DNA of 33,378 bases from Mycobacterium sp. 852013-51886_SCH5428379 (GTDB taxonomy: Bacteria; Actinomycetota; Actinomycetes; Mycobacteriales; Mycobacteriaceae). Shown piece by piece: positions 1 to 7,384 of this stretch. The position numbers and the translations under genes are program-made. The stretch is from positions 1 through 33,378 of the forward strand of contig NZ_LZSU01000004.1 in assembly GCF_001665575.1 (NCBI RefSeq), written 5' to 3'. Each line of letters begins with the position of its first letter. Positions within the stretch are counted from its first letter, which is position 1. The notes under the pieces were generated by a model. The model had not been told where the DNA came from, did not search any database, and worked only from the letters and a program-made list of their open reading frames with translations.

Positions 1-765
1 CGCGACCACGGCGAGACCACCACCTGGACGATCACCCTGCCGAAGTTGGACGCCGCGACATTCGACGCCGCCCTGCAATCGCACCGCGACGCCCTGATCC
101 ACGACCGCGACGCCGAGGACCCCGAGGACACCACCCCGTTCCCGACGAACCTCGATGCCTTCAATCGTCTCGTCGAGGCCGGCTGGGACGCCGACGCCGA
201 GCGCCGTCCGCACGGACAGCACACCACCGTCGTCGCGCACGTCGACGTCGACAAGCACGTCGCCGCACTGCATCTGGGGCCGCTGCTCACCGACGCCGAG
301 CGCCAGTACCTGCTGTGCGACGCCACCTGCGAGGTCTGGTTCGAACGCCACGGGCGCGTCATCGGCGCCGGGCGTTCCACCCGCACCATCAACCGCCGCC
401 TACGCCGCGCCCTGGAACACCGCGACCACTGCTGCGTGGTCCCCGGCTGCGGGGCCACCCGCGGCCTACACGCCCACCATCTACAGCACTGGGAAGACGG
501 CGGCCCCACCGAACTAGGGAACCTGGCCCTGGTCTGCCCGTTTCACCACCGCGCCCATCACCGCGGCGACATCACCCTCACCGGACCCGCCGACCGACTC
601 GTCATCACCGACGCCACCGGCCAACCCATGACCAACCGCGCCCTCGCCCGGCCACCCACCACACCTCCACCCGAGGTGAAACCGTGCCCCGGACCCACCG
701 GGGAACGCGCCGACTGGTGGTGGTACACCCCCTACCAACCCAAACCACCACCGGCCGCCGCGTAG
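1..765 (+). CDS. 13E12-family DUF222/HNH endonuclease-like protein, C-terminal part (5' end outside window)
   Basis: The reading frame is open from the first base, so the gene starts upstream; 254 residues are visible. The C-terminal HNH nuclease domain is clear: a Cys pair (CVVPGC), then HAHHLQHW, a GNLALVC segment with the central Asn, and HHRAHH, which together supply the zinc-binding and catalytic His/Asn residues. The tail is Pro-rich and carries the ADWWWYTPY motif common to this family. 13E12 proteins are multi-copy in mycobacteria and are annotated as putative HNH endonucleases; their cellular job is not established. It ends 12 bp before the convergent SDR gene. The companion N-terminal half at the right edge of the window belongs to a different copy, because both lie on the same strand and about 32 kb of unrelated genes separate them. 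Confidence 0.9.
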   Translation, partial: RDHGETTTWTITLPKLDAATFDAALQSHRDALIHDRDAEDPEDTTPFPTNLDAFNRLVEAGWDADAERRPHGQHTTVVAHVDVDKHVAALHLGPLLTDAERQYLLCDATCEVWFERHGRVIGAGRSTRTINRRLRRALEHRDHCCVVPGCGATRGLHAHHLQHWEDGGPTELGNLALVCPFHHRAHHRGDITLTGPADRLVITDATGQPMTNRALARPPTTPPPEVKPCPGPTGERADWWWYTPYQPKPPPAAA

Positions 766-774
766 CGCGGCTAC
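762..774. terminator. Short hairpin between convergent genes
   Basis: GTAGC-GCG-GCTAC forms a 5-bp stem with a 3-base loop. It contains the TAG stop of the 13E12 gene and sits in the 12-bp gap before the end of the SDR gene. There is no T-tract, and it is weak as an intrinsic terminator. Confidence 0.3.
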
Positions 775-777
775 ATC

Positions 778-1515
778 TCACGGGTGCCGCGACGTCACCC
801 CGCCGTCGACGACCAGGTGCGATCCCGTGATGAACGACGCCTTGGGCGACATCAGGAATGCGACGGCCGCGCCGACGTCCCCGGGCTGCCCGAGCCGTCC
901 GAGCGGAGCCGCGCTGATGAATCCCTCGCGTACCTCGTCGACGTCGAGCGCGATCTGCAGCATCGGCGTCTCGATGAAGCCGGGGCACACAGCATTGACC
1001 CGGATGCCCTCGGGACCGAGCTGCGCTGCCATCGACCGGGTCAGGCCGAGCAACCCCGCTTTCGACGCGCAGTAGGCGGGAATGAACGGATTGGCCTGCA
1101 GCCCTTCGATACTCGATATCCCGACGATCGCGGGGTGGGCACCCGAGCGGGCGGACTCCTGGAGGTACGGCAGGATCAGCTGGGTGATCATGGCCTGCGC
1201 GCGCAGGTTCACGTCCAGCACGGCGTCCCACGAGTCCTCGGTGAACGTGCCCACCGGTTCCGGGATCACCCGCCCCGCCGCATGCACCAGACCGTCGATC
1301 CCCGACAGGGTCTCCGCCGCGGACGTGGTGGCCGCGGCGATCTGCGCGCCGTCGCAGACGTCGACCACCGCTGCGGGCACACCGAGCGCCTCCCCCGCCG
1401 TGGTCACCTCAGGGGCGATGTCCCACAAGATGACGCGACGTCCGTCGGCGATGAGCGCCTCGGCGCTGGCCCGGCCGATGCCCGACGCGCCTCCGGTCAC
1501 GATGACTCCCGGCAT
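778..1515 (-). CDS. SDR-family NAD(P)-dependent oxidoreductase
   Basis: A 245-residue classical short-chain dehydrogenase. It has the cofactor glycine motif TGGASGIG at residues 7-14, HAAG at 78-81, the catalytic Ser at about 134-135 and the YCASK active site (Tyr148, Lys152), and a C-terminal DGG typical of the family. Such enzymes oxidise alcohols or reduce ketones with NAD(P). The start is supported by AGGAG 7 nt upstream of ATG. It is the last gene of a minus-strand operon, 12 bp after the zinc alcohol dehydrogenase, which itself overlaps the Baeyer-Villiger monooxygenase gene. That order suggests it handles alcohol/ketone intermediates of the same pathway. The substrate cannot be read from the sequence. 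Confidence 0.92.
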   Translation of the reverse strand: MPGVIVTGGASGIGRASAEALIADGRRVILWDIAPEVTTAGEALGVPAAVVDVCDGAQIAAATTSAAETLSGIDGLVHAAGRVIPEPVGTFTEDSWDAVLDVNLRAQAMITQLILPYLQESARSGAHPAIVGISSIEGLQANPFIPAYCASKAGLLGLTRSMAAQLGPEGIRVNAVCPGFIETPMLQIALDVDEVREGFISAAPLGRLGQPGDVGAAVAFLMSPKASFITGSHLVVDGGVTSRHP

Positions 1516-1527
1516 CGGTGCTCCTCT

Positions 1528-2553
1528 CTAGGTTCGCAGCAGGATCTTGACGACGTCACCGGAGCGGGCGGCCACGGCCGCGTAACCCTCGGCGGCGCGG
1601 TCCAGCGGCAGCTCGGTGGTGAAGATGCCATCGACCGAGAGCCGCCCGGACTGCAGCAGCGGAATCAGCTGCGGCCAGGTCTGCTGAACCGGGGCGGTCG
1701 TCATCCGCAGCGTGACACTGCGCAGCAGCGCGAACGTCGCGGGAAACGGGAACGGCTGCAGATCGTGCACACCGACCACCGATACGGTGCCGCCCGCCCG
1801 CACGGCGGTCAGCGCGTCGGACATCGACGTGTCGTTGCCGACCGCATCGATCACCGCGTCGACCCCGAGACCACCGGTGTGCGTCATCGCCGCCTCGGTC
1901 GCCGTGGGCGCCACGGGCGTTGCGCCCATCGCCGCCGCCCGGTCCCGGCGTTGCGCCACCGGATCGACCGCCAGCACCGTCGCCGCGCCGAGCGACAGTG
2001 CGCTGCGCACCGCACACAGTCCGACGGCACCGAGCCCGATCACCGCGATCGTCGCGCCGGCCCGGAAGTCCGCCCGCTGCGCCGCCGCCCAGCCGGTCGC
2101 GAGGTTGTCGGTCAGCAGGAGCGCCTGCTCGTCGTCGATGCCCTCCGGGATCGCGCGCAACTGGAAATCCGCCGCGGGCACCGCGAGCAGATCGGACTGC
2201 GCTCCCCCCAGGACGCCGCTGCCGAAGATCTGTGGACCGCTGTGGCACCGGATCGGGTCCAGCGTCGCGCATCCCGCGCAGTGTCCACATCCGGCGACCG
2301 AGGACACCATGACCCGGTCACCGACCCGCACCGTGCGCACATCCGGTCCGACCTCGACGACAGTCCCGACCGCCTCGTGACCGAGAGCTACCGGATCCAG
2401 AATCGGATAGTCACCGTCGTAGAAGTGCAGATCCGACCCGCAGATGCCGGCCGCGGTCACCGCCACCACCGCGCCGTCGCGGCCCGGCAACACCGGATCG
2501 GTCCTCGTCTCGACCCGCACCGCCGCGGGTCCGTCGATGACGACGCTACGCAT
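1528..2553 (-). CDS. Zinc-dependent alcohol dehydrogenase (MDR superfamily)
   Basis: A 341-residue medium-chain dehydrogenase. Catalytic zinc ligands are visible as Cys38 (in CGSDLH) and His59-Glu60 (in GHEAVG), with Asp149 in the LTDNLATGW segment as a plausible further ligand. The structural zinc lobe has four cysteines at 89, 92, 95 and 103. The NAD(P)-binding Rossmann motif is GLGAVG at 173-178. It should interconvert an alcohol and an aldehyde or ketone in the cytosol. Its ATG lies inside the end of the upstream monooxygenase gene (8-nt overlap), so the two are probably translationally coupled, and no strong ribosome site of its own is seen. The combination of alcohol dehydrogenase, SDR and Baeyer-Villiger monooxygenase fits stepwise oxidation of an alcohol to a ketone and then to an ester. 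The substrate is unknown. Confidence 0.93.
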   Translation of the reverse strand: MRSVVIDGPAAVRVETRTDPVLPGRDGAVVAVTAAGICGSDLHFYDGDYPILDPVALGHEAVGTVVEVGPDVRTVRVGDRVMVSSVAGCGHCAGCATLDPIRCHSGPQIFGSGVLGGAQSDLLAVPAADFQLRAIPEGIDDEQALLLTDNLATGWAAAQRADFRAGATIAVIGLGAVGLCAVRSALSLGAATVLAVDPVAQRRDRAAAMGATPVAPTATEAAMTHTGGLGVDAVIDAVGNDTSMSDALTAVRAGGTVSVVGVHDLQPFPFPATFALLRSVTLRMTTAPVQQTWPQLIPLLQSGRLSVDGIFTTELPLDRAAEGYAAVAARSGDVVKILLRT

Positions 2554-4492
2554 GTCGGCTCAAATCCGTTGCCGCGGTGACGGTGTAGTCGTCCCAGACG
2601 GGTTCGGTGACGGCAGCGTGATATTCCGGGAGCCGCCAGGGGCTCACGGTGTGGATCTCGCCGTACACGTTCTTGAAGTAGGAATGGCGGATCGACGGAT
2701 GCGCCCACACCGTCTGCCGGATCGCCTGCTGGGACCGGTTCCGCCACTGCTCGGTGGCCTCGGGTGTGGGTTCGATCGAATGCAGTCCGTCGGCCAGCCG
2801 GGCCAGGCACTGCCCGATGTAGCGCATCTGCAGTTCGGAGTTGAGGATCAGGCTGCCTCCGTGGGCGAGATGGGTCCCCGGTCCGTAGGTCAGGAAGAGG
2901 TTCGGGAAGCCCGGGACGGTGATGCCGCGGTACGCGTAGGGCCGCTCGCCCCACACCTCGCGCAGATCGGCGCCGTCGCGACCGGTGATCGTCATCGGCC
3001 AGAGTACCTGCGTGGCACGGAATCCGGTGGCGTACACGATGATGTCGGCGGGGTGCTCGATGCCGTCGGCGGTCACCACCCCGGTCGGGGTGATGCGGTC
3101 GATGGGCGTGCGCACCAGGTCGACGTTGTCGCGGCGCAGCGTACGGATCCAGCTGCCGTTGTCCTGCAGCGTGCGTTTGCCGGTGGCGGGATAGTCGGGC
3201 AGCACCTTGTCGAGCAGTTCGGTGTCGTCCCCGACCTGACTGGTGATCCACTCGGTGAACATCATCCGCGCCATCGCGTTCATCTCGCTGACGGCGTGGT
3301 CCTGCGGTTCGTAGGCGGGGTCGACCAGCGCGGCGTCCAGTCCTTTGTCGGCGCCGGGCCAGAGCACCAGGAACCGATACCAGCGGCTGTAGAACGGCAG
3401 GTGCTCCATGGCCCAGCGCACGCCGTCGCCGACACGGTCGTGGTACATCGGATTCGGGAACATCCACTGTGCGGTGCGCTGGAACACGGTCAGTTGCGCG
3501 ACGTCGGCGGCGATCGCGGGGGCGATCTGAAATCCGCTGGCGCCCGCGCCGATCAGCGCGACCCGCTTACCCCGCACGTCGACGTCCGGATCCCAGGCCG
3601 ACGAGTGGAACGCCGGGCCGGCGAAGGTGTCGGCGCCGGGAATGTCGGGAACGGCCGGCCGGTTGAGCTGGCCGACCGCGGTGATGACCGCCCGCGCGCT
3701 GACGTGGGAGATGGCGCCGTCTGGTCCGCGCAGTGTCACATCCCATTGTCCGGCGGCGTCGTCCCACGCCGCGGCGATCACCTCGGTCTGCCAGCGAACA
3801 TGTTCGGCGACACCGTGTTTGGTCATCACGTCGACGAAGTACTCGCGCAGTTCCGGTTGTTCGGCGAAGTAGTGGCTCCACCGGTTGCTCGGTTCGAAGC
3901 TGTAACAGTAGAAGTGGTTGGCCACGTCGACCCGCGCACCGGGATAGGAATTCTCCCACCAGGTCCCGCCCGGTCCTGCGTTCTTCTCCACGACGGTGAA
4001 CGGCAGCCCGGCCTGCTTGAGGCGGATCGCGGCCAGCAGGCCGGATTCCCCGCAGCCGATCACCAGGACCGGACAGTCGGCGGCCTGCGCGGGATCCACG
4101 GGTTCGGGCCGGCGAGGGTCGGCACCCTCGAGGTCGAGCTCCTCGCTCATCAGCGGGAGGTACTCGTCGCCGACCGGTTCGCACGCGGCCCAGTCCATCA
4201 TCCGCTTGACGACGGCTGGGCTCAGCGGTGCCGGTTCCGGGCAGCCGCGGTCGCGATAATCGGTGATGACCTCGAGCGCCACGGCCCGCGCCCTGGCCTT
4301 GTCCTCTTCGGACATGAAGCCCTGGATCTCGTTGAGGAACAGCCCGGCCTGGGCGAACTCCTCGATGTAGCGGGTGTCCCCGGCGATGTGGACGAGGCTG
4401 AGGAGCAGTGTCGGGACGCTGACATCCTCGAGCGCCGCGGCGATCTCGTCGGTCGGCGTGGTGAACGGGCTCCCGGCATAGCGGTTCCGCAT
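2546..4492 (-). CDS. Baeyer-Villiger flavin monooxygenase with N-terminal extension (4-hydroxyacetophenone monooxygenase-like)
   Basis: A 648-residue FAD/NADPH monooxygenase predicted to insert one oxygen atom next to a ketone, giving an ester or lactone. The FAD motif GCGESG is at 146-151, followed by GGTWWENSYPGARVD (175-189). The Baeyer-Villiger fingerprint FxGxxxHxxxWD runs from Phe290 through His296 to Trp300-Asp301. The NADPH motif GAGASG is at 315-320. About 140 residues precede the FAD domain, as in the roughly 640-residue 4-hydroxyacetophenone monooxygenase group. The ATG at 4492 has GGAAGGA 6-7 nt upstream; an in-frame ATG at 4516 has no such site. The first gene of the operon with the alcohol dehydrogenase and SDR, it is preceded by an 18-bp inverted repeat that probably controls it. 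The substrate is not deducible. Confidence 0.93.
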   Translation of the reverse strand: MRNRYAGSPFTTPTDEIAAALEDVSVPTLLLSLVHIAGDTRYIEEFAQAGLFLNEIQGFMSEEDKARARAVALEVITDYRDRGCPEPAPLSPAVVKRMMDWAACEPVGDEYLPLMSEELDLEGADPRRPEPVDPAQAADCPVLVIGCGESGLLAAIRLKQAGLPFTVVEKNAGPGGTWWENSYPGARVDVANHFYCYSFEPSNRWSHYFAEQPELREYFVDVMTKHGVAEHVRWQTEVIAAAWDDAAGQWDVTLRGPDGAISHVSARAVITAVGQLNRPAVPDIPGADTFAGPAFHSSAWDPDVDVRGKRVALIGAGASGFQIAPAIAADVAQLTVFQRTAQWMFPNPMYHDRVGDGVRWAMEHLPFYSRWYRFLVLWPGADKGLDAALVDPAYEPQDHAVSEMNAMARMMFTEWITSQVGDDTELLDKVLPDYPATGKRTLQDNGSWIRTLRRDNVDLVRTPIDRITPTGVVTADGIEHPADIIVYATGFRATQVLWPMTITGRDGADLREVWGERPYAYRGITVPGFPNLFLTYGPGTHLAHGGSLILNSELQMRYIGQCLARLADGLHSIEPTPEATEQWRNRSQQAIRQTVWAHPSIRHSYFKNVYGEIHTVSPWRLPEYHAAVTEPVWDDYTVTAATDLSRHA

Positions 4493-4518
4493 GAAGCGTC
4501 CTTCCCGTGGTGCCATAA

Positions 4519-4536
4519 ATACGCTACGCGGCGTAT
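4519..4536. promoter_or_regulatory. Inverted-repeat operator candidate in front of the monooxygenase operon
   Basis: ATACGC-N6-GCGTAT is a perfect inverted repeat with 6-bp arms, 27-44 bp upstream of the monooxygenase ATG. On the minus strand it overlaps possible -10 hexamers (TACGAT and TAGCGT). Its size and symmetry suit a TetR- or MarR-type dimer. No obvious regulator gene is adjacent, so the binding protein is unknown. Confidence 0.5.
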
Positions 4537-4569
4537 CGTAACGGGCTGCCGGGCTTCGCGGGGCCGAAC

Positions 4570-5286
4570 TCAGCGCCAGGCGAAGACCGGCTGCTCGAGT
4601 TCGTCGACCGGGTCGGGTCTGCCCTCCAGCCCCAGCCACCGCATCTGCAGCAGCACCGCACCCGTCGGCGCGTGGATCAGGTCGTTGCCCAGCGGGATCT
4701 GCACCACCGGCCGCGGACTCTCGGGGATGGTGATGAACCGCGGGGAGTCCTCGCGCTGGAGCTGGTGCAGTCCGACCCGGTAGACAGCCACCACCTCGTC
4801 GGGCGCCGGGCGCAGGTCCAGCCGGCCGCCACCCCAGATCACCACGGGGGTGATGACGTAGCCCGAACGAGTCGGATAGTCGTCGAGCAGGCCGAGCACC
4901 GCCGAATCCGGCAGCGCGACGCCGACCTCCTCGTCGAGTTCGCGCAGCGCGGCCTCGACCGCGTCCTCGCCGTGATCGAGCTTGCCCCCGGGCAGCGCCC
5001 ACTGCGCGGAATGGATGCTCAGCCGAGAGGCTCTGCGGCACAGCAAAAACGCCGCCCCACCCGAGACGTCGACCATCCGGCCGTCGAGGCCGGCCTCCAT
5101 CGGCCGGCCGGCGATCCAGTCGTCCACGGGCGCCGGATCCACCCGGTCCTCCCCGGCCTCCGAATCGACGAGCACGACCGCGACGGCCGCGTGTCGCTTG
5201 GTGGGGTCGGCGACGGCGCGGCGGTCGTGGCCGGCCAGGTGTCGACGGATGCGATCGCGCAGGGCGTCGTTGTAGGCGAGGGTCAC
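4570..5286 (-). CDS. NUDIX hydrolase, CoA pyrophosphatase-like
   Basis: A 238-residue protein with a complete NUDIX box at residues 101-123: G101, E107, then R115-E116-L117 and E119-E120-x-G-V, which bind the divalent metals and activate water. Just before it, the stretch RRASRLSIHSAQWALPGG resembles the signature of NUDIX enzymes that cleave coenzyme A and its derivatives, so CoA or acyl-CoA pyrophosphatase activity is the best guess; other nucleoside diphosphate substrates are possible. Translation starts at a GTG whose GTGA overlaps the stop of the SnoaL-like gene by 4 nt, which implies coupling. An open frame continues upstream of that GTG, but it only shadows the SnoaL-like gene. Confidence 0.88.
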   Translation of the reverse strand: MTLAYNDALRDRIRRHLAGHDRRAVADPTKRHAAVAVVLVDSEAGEDRVDPAPVDDWIAGRPMEAGLDGRMVDVSGGAAFLLCRRASRLSIHSAQWALPGGKLDHGEDAVEAALRELDEEVGVALPDSAVLGLLDDYPTRSGYVITPVVIWGGGRLDLRPAPDEVVAVYRVGLHQLQREDSPRFITIPESPRPVVQIPLGNDLIHAPTGAVLLQMRWLGLEGRPDPVDELEQPVFAWR

Positions 5287-5783
5287 GCGTCCATCCGTTC
5301 GGCGATCCTGGCCAGCACCTTGCGGATGCGGTCCGACACATACACGGACACAAGGCCGTTGAAGAAGTCCTCCCGCAGTCGGGTCAGGGTCGACGTCTTG
5401 ATCCGCCAGCCGTCGGCGGTCTTCTCGTAGGTCTCGGTGTAGTGGCCGTAGCCGCGCATGTTCACCCCGGGCGCCAACCGGACGACGTCCTCGAGCGCCC
5501 ACACCCCGTGCGCCGTGGTCGGCGAGGTCAGTTCGATCTCAGGTGCGTGCACCTGGTGCACGGTCGGCTGCGACCGCAGGCTCCTGCGGGTGAAGGCGAC
5601 GAAATCGTCGGCACCGCGGATCAGCTTGCCGCCGGCGGCGGAGGTGTCGCTGACGAAGTCGTCGGTGAACAGCGCGCGCCAGGCCGCCCAGTCCTTGGTG
5701 TCGAGCAGCCGGCAGTAGCGGGCCTTGAGCTGTTTGATCGCCTCGAGGTCTCGGCAGTCCCGGACATCTTCGACCTGACCCAT
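5283..5783 (-). CDS. SnoaL-like (NTF2-fold) protein
   Basis: A 166-residue protein with the pattern of the NTF2/SnoaL fold: an N-terminal helix with LKARYCRLLDTKDWAAW, then ALFTDDF, and late strands including GHYTETYEKTADGWRI. The family includes small cyclases, dehydratases, isomerases and ligand-binding proteins, so the chemistry cannot be fixed. ATG 5783 is chosen because AAGGAG lies 7 nt upstream; in-frame ATGs at 5801 and 5816 lack this. A possible -10 (TATATT on the minus strand, 5820-5825) lies about 37 nt before the start. It is the first gene of a pair with the NUDIX hydrolase and divergent from the repeat-peptide gene. Confidence 0.85.
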   Translation of the reverse strand: MGQVEDVRDCRDLEAIKQLKARYCRLLDTKDWAAWRALFTDDFVSDTSAAGGKLIRGADDFVAFTRRSLRSQPTVHQVHAPEIELTSPTTAHGVWALEDVVRLAPGVNMRGYGHYTETYEKTADGWRIKTSTLTRLREDFFNGLVSVYVSDRIRKVLARIAERMDA

Positions 5784-5920
5784 ATCCGGCTCCTTCGCCA
5801 TACGCTTGGTGCGCATCGAATATACGAACCCGTTTCGACCGGCCGATGCGCGGCAACACCGACCGGACGTGGCGCTGCCCAGCCCGCAGCGATGCGTCTG
5901 ACAAAAAAGGAAGGTCTGAC

Positions 5921-6166
5921 ATGGCACTGGACGACAACGACATCACCACCTCCGGCGGCGGCGAGGGCACCGCGGACGGCGGCTCCAACCCTGAGGGCCA
6001 CGACGGCGGCGCGGACGGCACCGCCTCGGGCGAGGGCACGGCCGACGGCGGCTCGAACCCCGACGGTCACGACGGCGGGGCCGACGGCACCGCCTCGGGC
6101 GAAGGTACCGCTGACGGCGGCTCCAACCCCGACGGCCACGACGGCGGGGCCGACGGCACCGCCTGA
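5921..6166 (+). CDS. Small Gly/Asp/His-rich tandem-repeat peptide, possible modified-peptide precursor
   Basis: An 81-residue acidic peptide with no Lys, Arg, Cys or aromatic residues. A short head of 13 residues (starting MALDDND) is followed by three tandem units of 23, 23 and 22 residues, each containing the core NP(D/E)GHDGGADG with one His, one Asn, one Ser and several Asp. There is no signal peptide or membrane segment. The start is firm: AAAGGAAGG lies about 7 nt upstream of ATG. The JmjC-type hydroxylase begins 9 nt after the stop, and the [2Fe-2S] protein overlaps that gene. By analogy with other short peptide plus oxygenase pairs, the peptide may be the substrate of the hydroxylase, with His or Asn/Asp in each unit as targets; this is inference. 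A metal-binding peptide is the main alternative because the Asp/Asn/Gly spacing recalls calcium loops. I do not recognise it as a named family. Confidence 0.82.
   Translation: MALDDNDITTSGGGEGTADGGSNPEGHDGGADGTASGEGTADGGSNPDGHDGGADGTASGEGTADGGSNPDGHDGGADGTA
5960..6163 (+). repeat. Three in-frame 69-bp tandem repeats within the peptide gene
   Basis: Units lie at 5960-6028, 6029-6097 and 6098-6163 (the last ends one codon short, at the stop). Units 1 and 2 differ at 8 bases and units 2 and 3 at 6, all at third codon positions. Only one of the 14 changes alters the protein (Glu to Asp in the middle of the unit). The repeats are therefore old enough to drift silently while the amino acid sequence was kept. 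Confidence 0.93.
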
Positions 6167-6175
6167 CGGGGAACC

Positions 6176-7384
6176 ATGCTGAGCCGCTGCATCACCGTCG
6201 ACCCGCAGACGTTCGCCCGCGAATACTGGGGTCGCAAACCACTGCTCAGCCGTTCCGACGCGCTGCCCCGCGATTTCGGTGATCTGCTCTCACCCGCTGC
6301 GGTCGACGAGCTGATCGCCGAGCGCGGGGTTCGCGCACCATTTCTACGTATGGCCAAAGAGGGCGACGTCCTGGCCAAGGACTGTTATCTGGGCCCCGCC
6401 GGATTCGGCGCCGAAATGCCCGATCAGGTGGATTCGGCCAAGGTGCTCGCGCAGTTCGCCGCGGGCGCGACCATAGTGCTGCAGGGACTGCACCGATTGT
6501 GGCCGCCGATGATCGATTTCGTCCGCGCCGCCGTCGACGATCTCGGCCATCCGGTACAGGCCAACGCCTACATCACCCCGCCCACCAATCGCGGTTTCGA
6601 TCCGCACTACGACGTCCACGACGTCTTCGTCCTGCAGATCGCAGGCACCAAACGCTGGATCGTGCATGAACCCGTCCACGAGCATCCCCTGCCGTCACAG
6701 CCATGGACCGGCCACCGCGACGCGATCGCCGAACGCGTCACCGGCGCACCGGTCATCGACACGGTGCTGACACCGGGTGACGCGCTGTATCTGCCGCGGG
6801 GCTGGGTGCACTCCGCGCAGGCCCAGGACACCACGTCGATCCACCTGACCGTCGGGGTGTCCGCGGTGACCCGCCTCGACGTCGCCCGCGCGGTGGTCGA
6901 CCAGCTCGCCGCCGACGCCGCGTTCCGGGAGTCCCTGCCGATGACCGGGGACGCCACCGACCGCGATGAACTCGTCGCGACGGTGACCAAGGTGATGGCC
7001 GAGGTGGTCGACCGGCTGCGCGACGACGGCGCCCAGCTCGGCGCGAGCGCCGCCGCACAGCTGACCCGCCGTCACGCCGACCGCACCCGCCCCGTTCCCG
7101 TCCGCCCGCTGGCCACCCTCGAGGCCGTCGACAACGCCGACACGATCGCGGTGCGCTGGCGGCACGGTCTGGTGGCGACCATCGGCAGCGGCGGGGACCG
7201 GATCACCCTGCAGTTGCCCGACCGGGCCATCTCGTTTCCCGCCCTGTGCGCGGAGGCCGTCGGCGCGCTGCACCGCGGACACATCGCCGACGCCACCACG
7301 ATGCCGGGCCTCGACGAGGCCGACGCGACGGTGCTGATCCGCAGGCTGCTGCGTGAGGGCGTCGTGGTCCCGGCGGCACGATGA
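6176..7384 (+). CDS. JmjC/cupin-4 2-oxoglutarate- and Fe(II)-dependent hydroxylase (ROX family)
   Basis: A 402-residue protein of the ribosomal-oxygenase type (relatives YcfD, MINA53, NO66), which use O2, 2-oxoglutarate and Fe(II) to hydroxylate Arg or His side chains in proteins. Iron ligands are visible as His144-x-Asp146 in PHYDVHDVF and His212 in LPRGWVHSA; GTKRW at 158-162 is the usual segment after the first ligands, with the Lys/Arg probably holding 2-oxoglutarate. The N-terminal SRCITVDPQTFAREYWGRKPLL is typical of the family. About 170 residues follow the cupin core and would form the dimerisation and winged-helix regions. GGGGA lies 4 nt before the ATG. It lies 9 nt behind the repeat peptide and shares an ATGA overlap with the next gene, so peptide modification is the likeliest role. 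A ribosomal protein substrate is the alternative. Confidence 0.9.
   Translation: MLSRCITVDPQTFAREYWGRKPLLSRSDALPRDFGDLLSPAAVDELIAERGVRAPFLRMAKEGDVLAKDCYLGPAGFGAEMPDQVDSAKVLAQFAAGATIVLQGLHRLWPPMIDFVRAAVDDLGHPVQANAYITPPTNRGFDPHYDVHDVFVLQIAGTKRWIVHEPVHEHPLPSQPWTGHRDAIAERVTGAPVIDTVLTPGDALYLPRGWVHSAQAQDTTSIHLTVGVSAVTRLDVARAVVDQLAADAAFRESLPMTGDATDRDELVATVTKVMAEVVDRLRDDGAQLGASAAAQLTRRHADRTRPVPVRPLATLEAVDNADTIAVRWRHGLVATIGSGGDRITLQLPDRAISFPALCAEAVGALHRGHIADATTMPGLDEADATVLIRRLLREGVVVPAAR

Noticed and set aside
784..2580. 598-codon plus-strand open frame
   Set aside because: It is the antisense of the SDR and alcohol dehydrogenase genes. It is rich in Arg/His/Gly with no domain, and both genes on the other strand have full motifs.
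4517..5353. N-terminal extension of the monooxygenase frame to 935 residues
   Set aside because: The added part is Arg/Gly/Pro-rich shadow of the NUDIX gene; a good ribosome site marks 4492 as the start.
5826..5840. CGAACCCGTTTCG as an SOS box between the SnoaL and peptide genes
   Set aside because: The half-site spacing is one base short of GAAC-N4-GTTC and the right half is TTTCG, so it does not match the LexA consensus.
5960..6163. Tandem repeats as a CRISPR or minisatellite
   Set aside because: The units are contiguous, in frame and without spacers; substitutions are almost all silent, which fits a coding repeat only.
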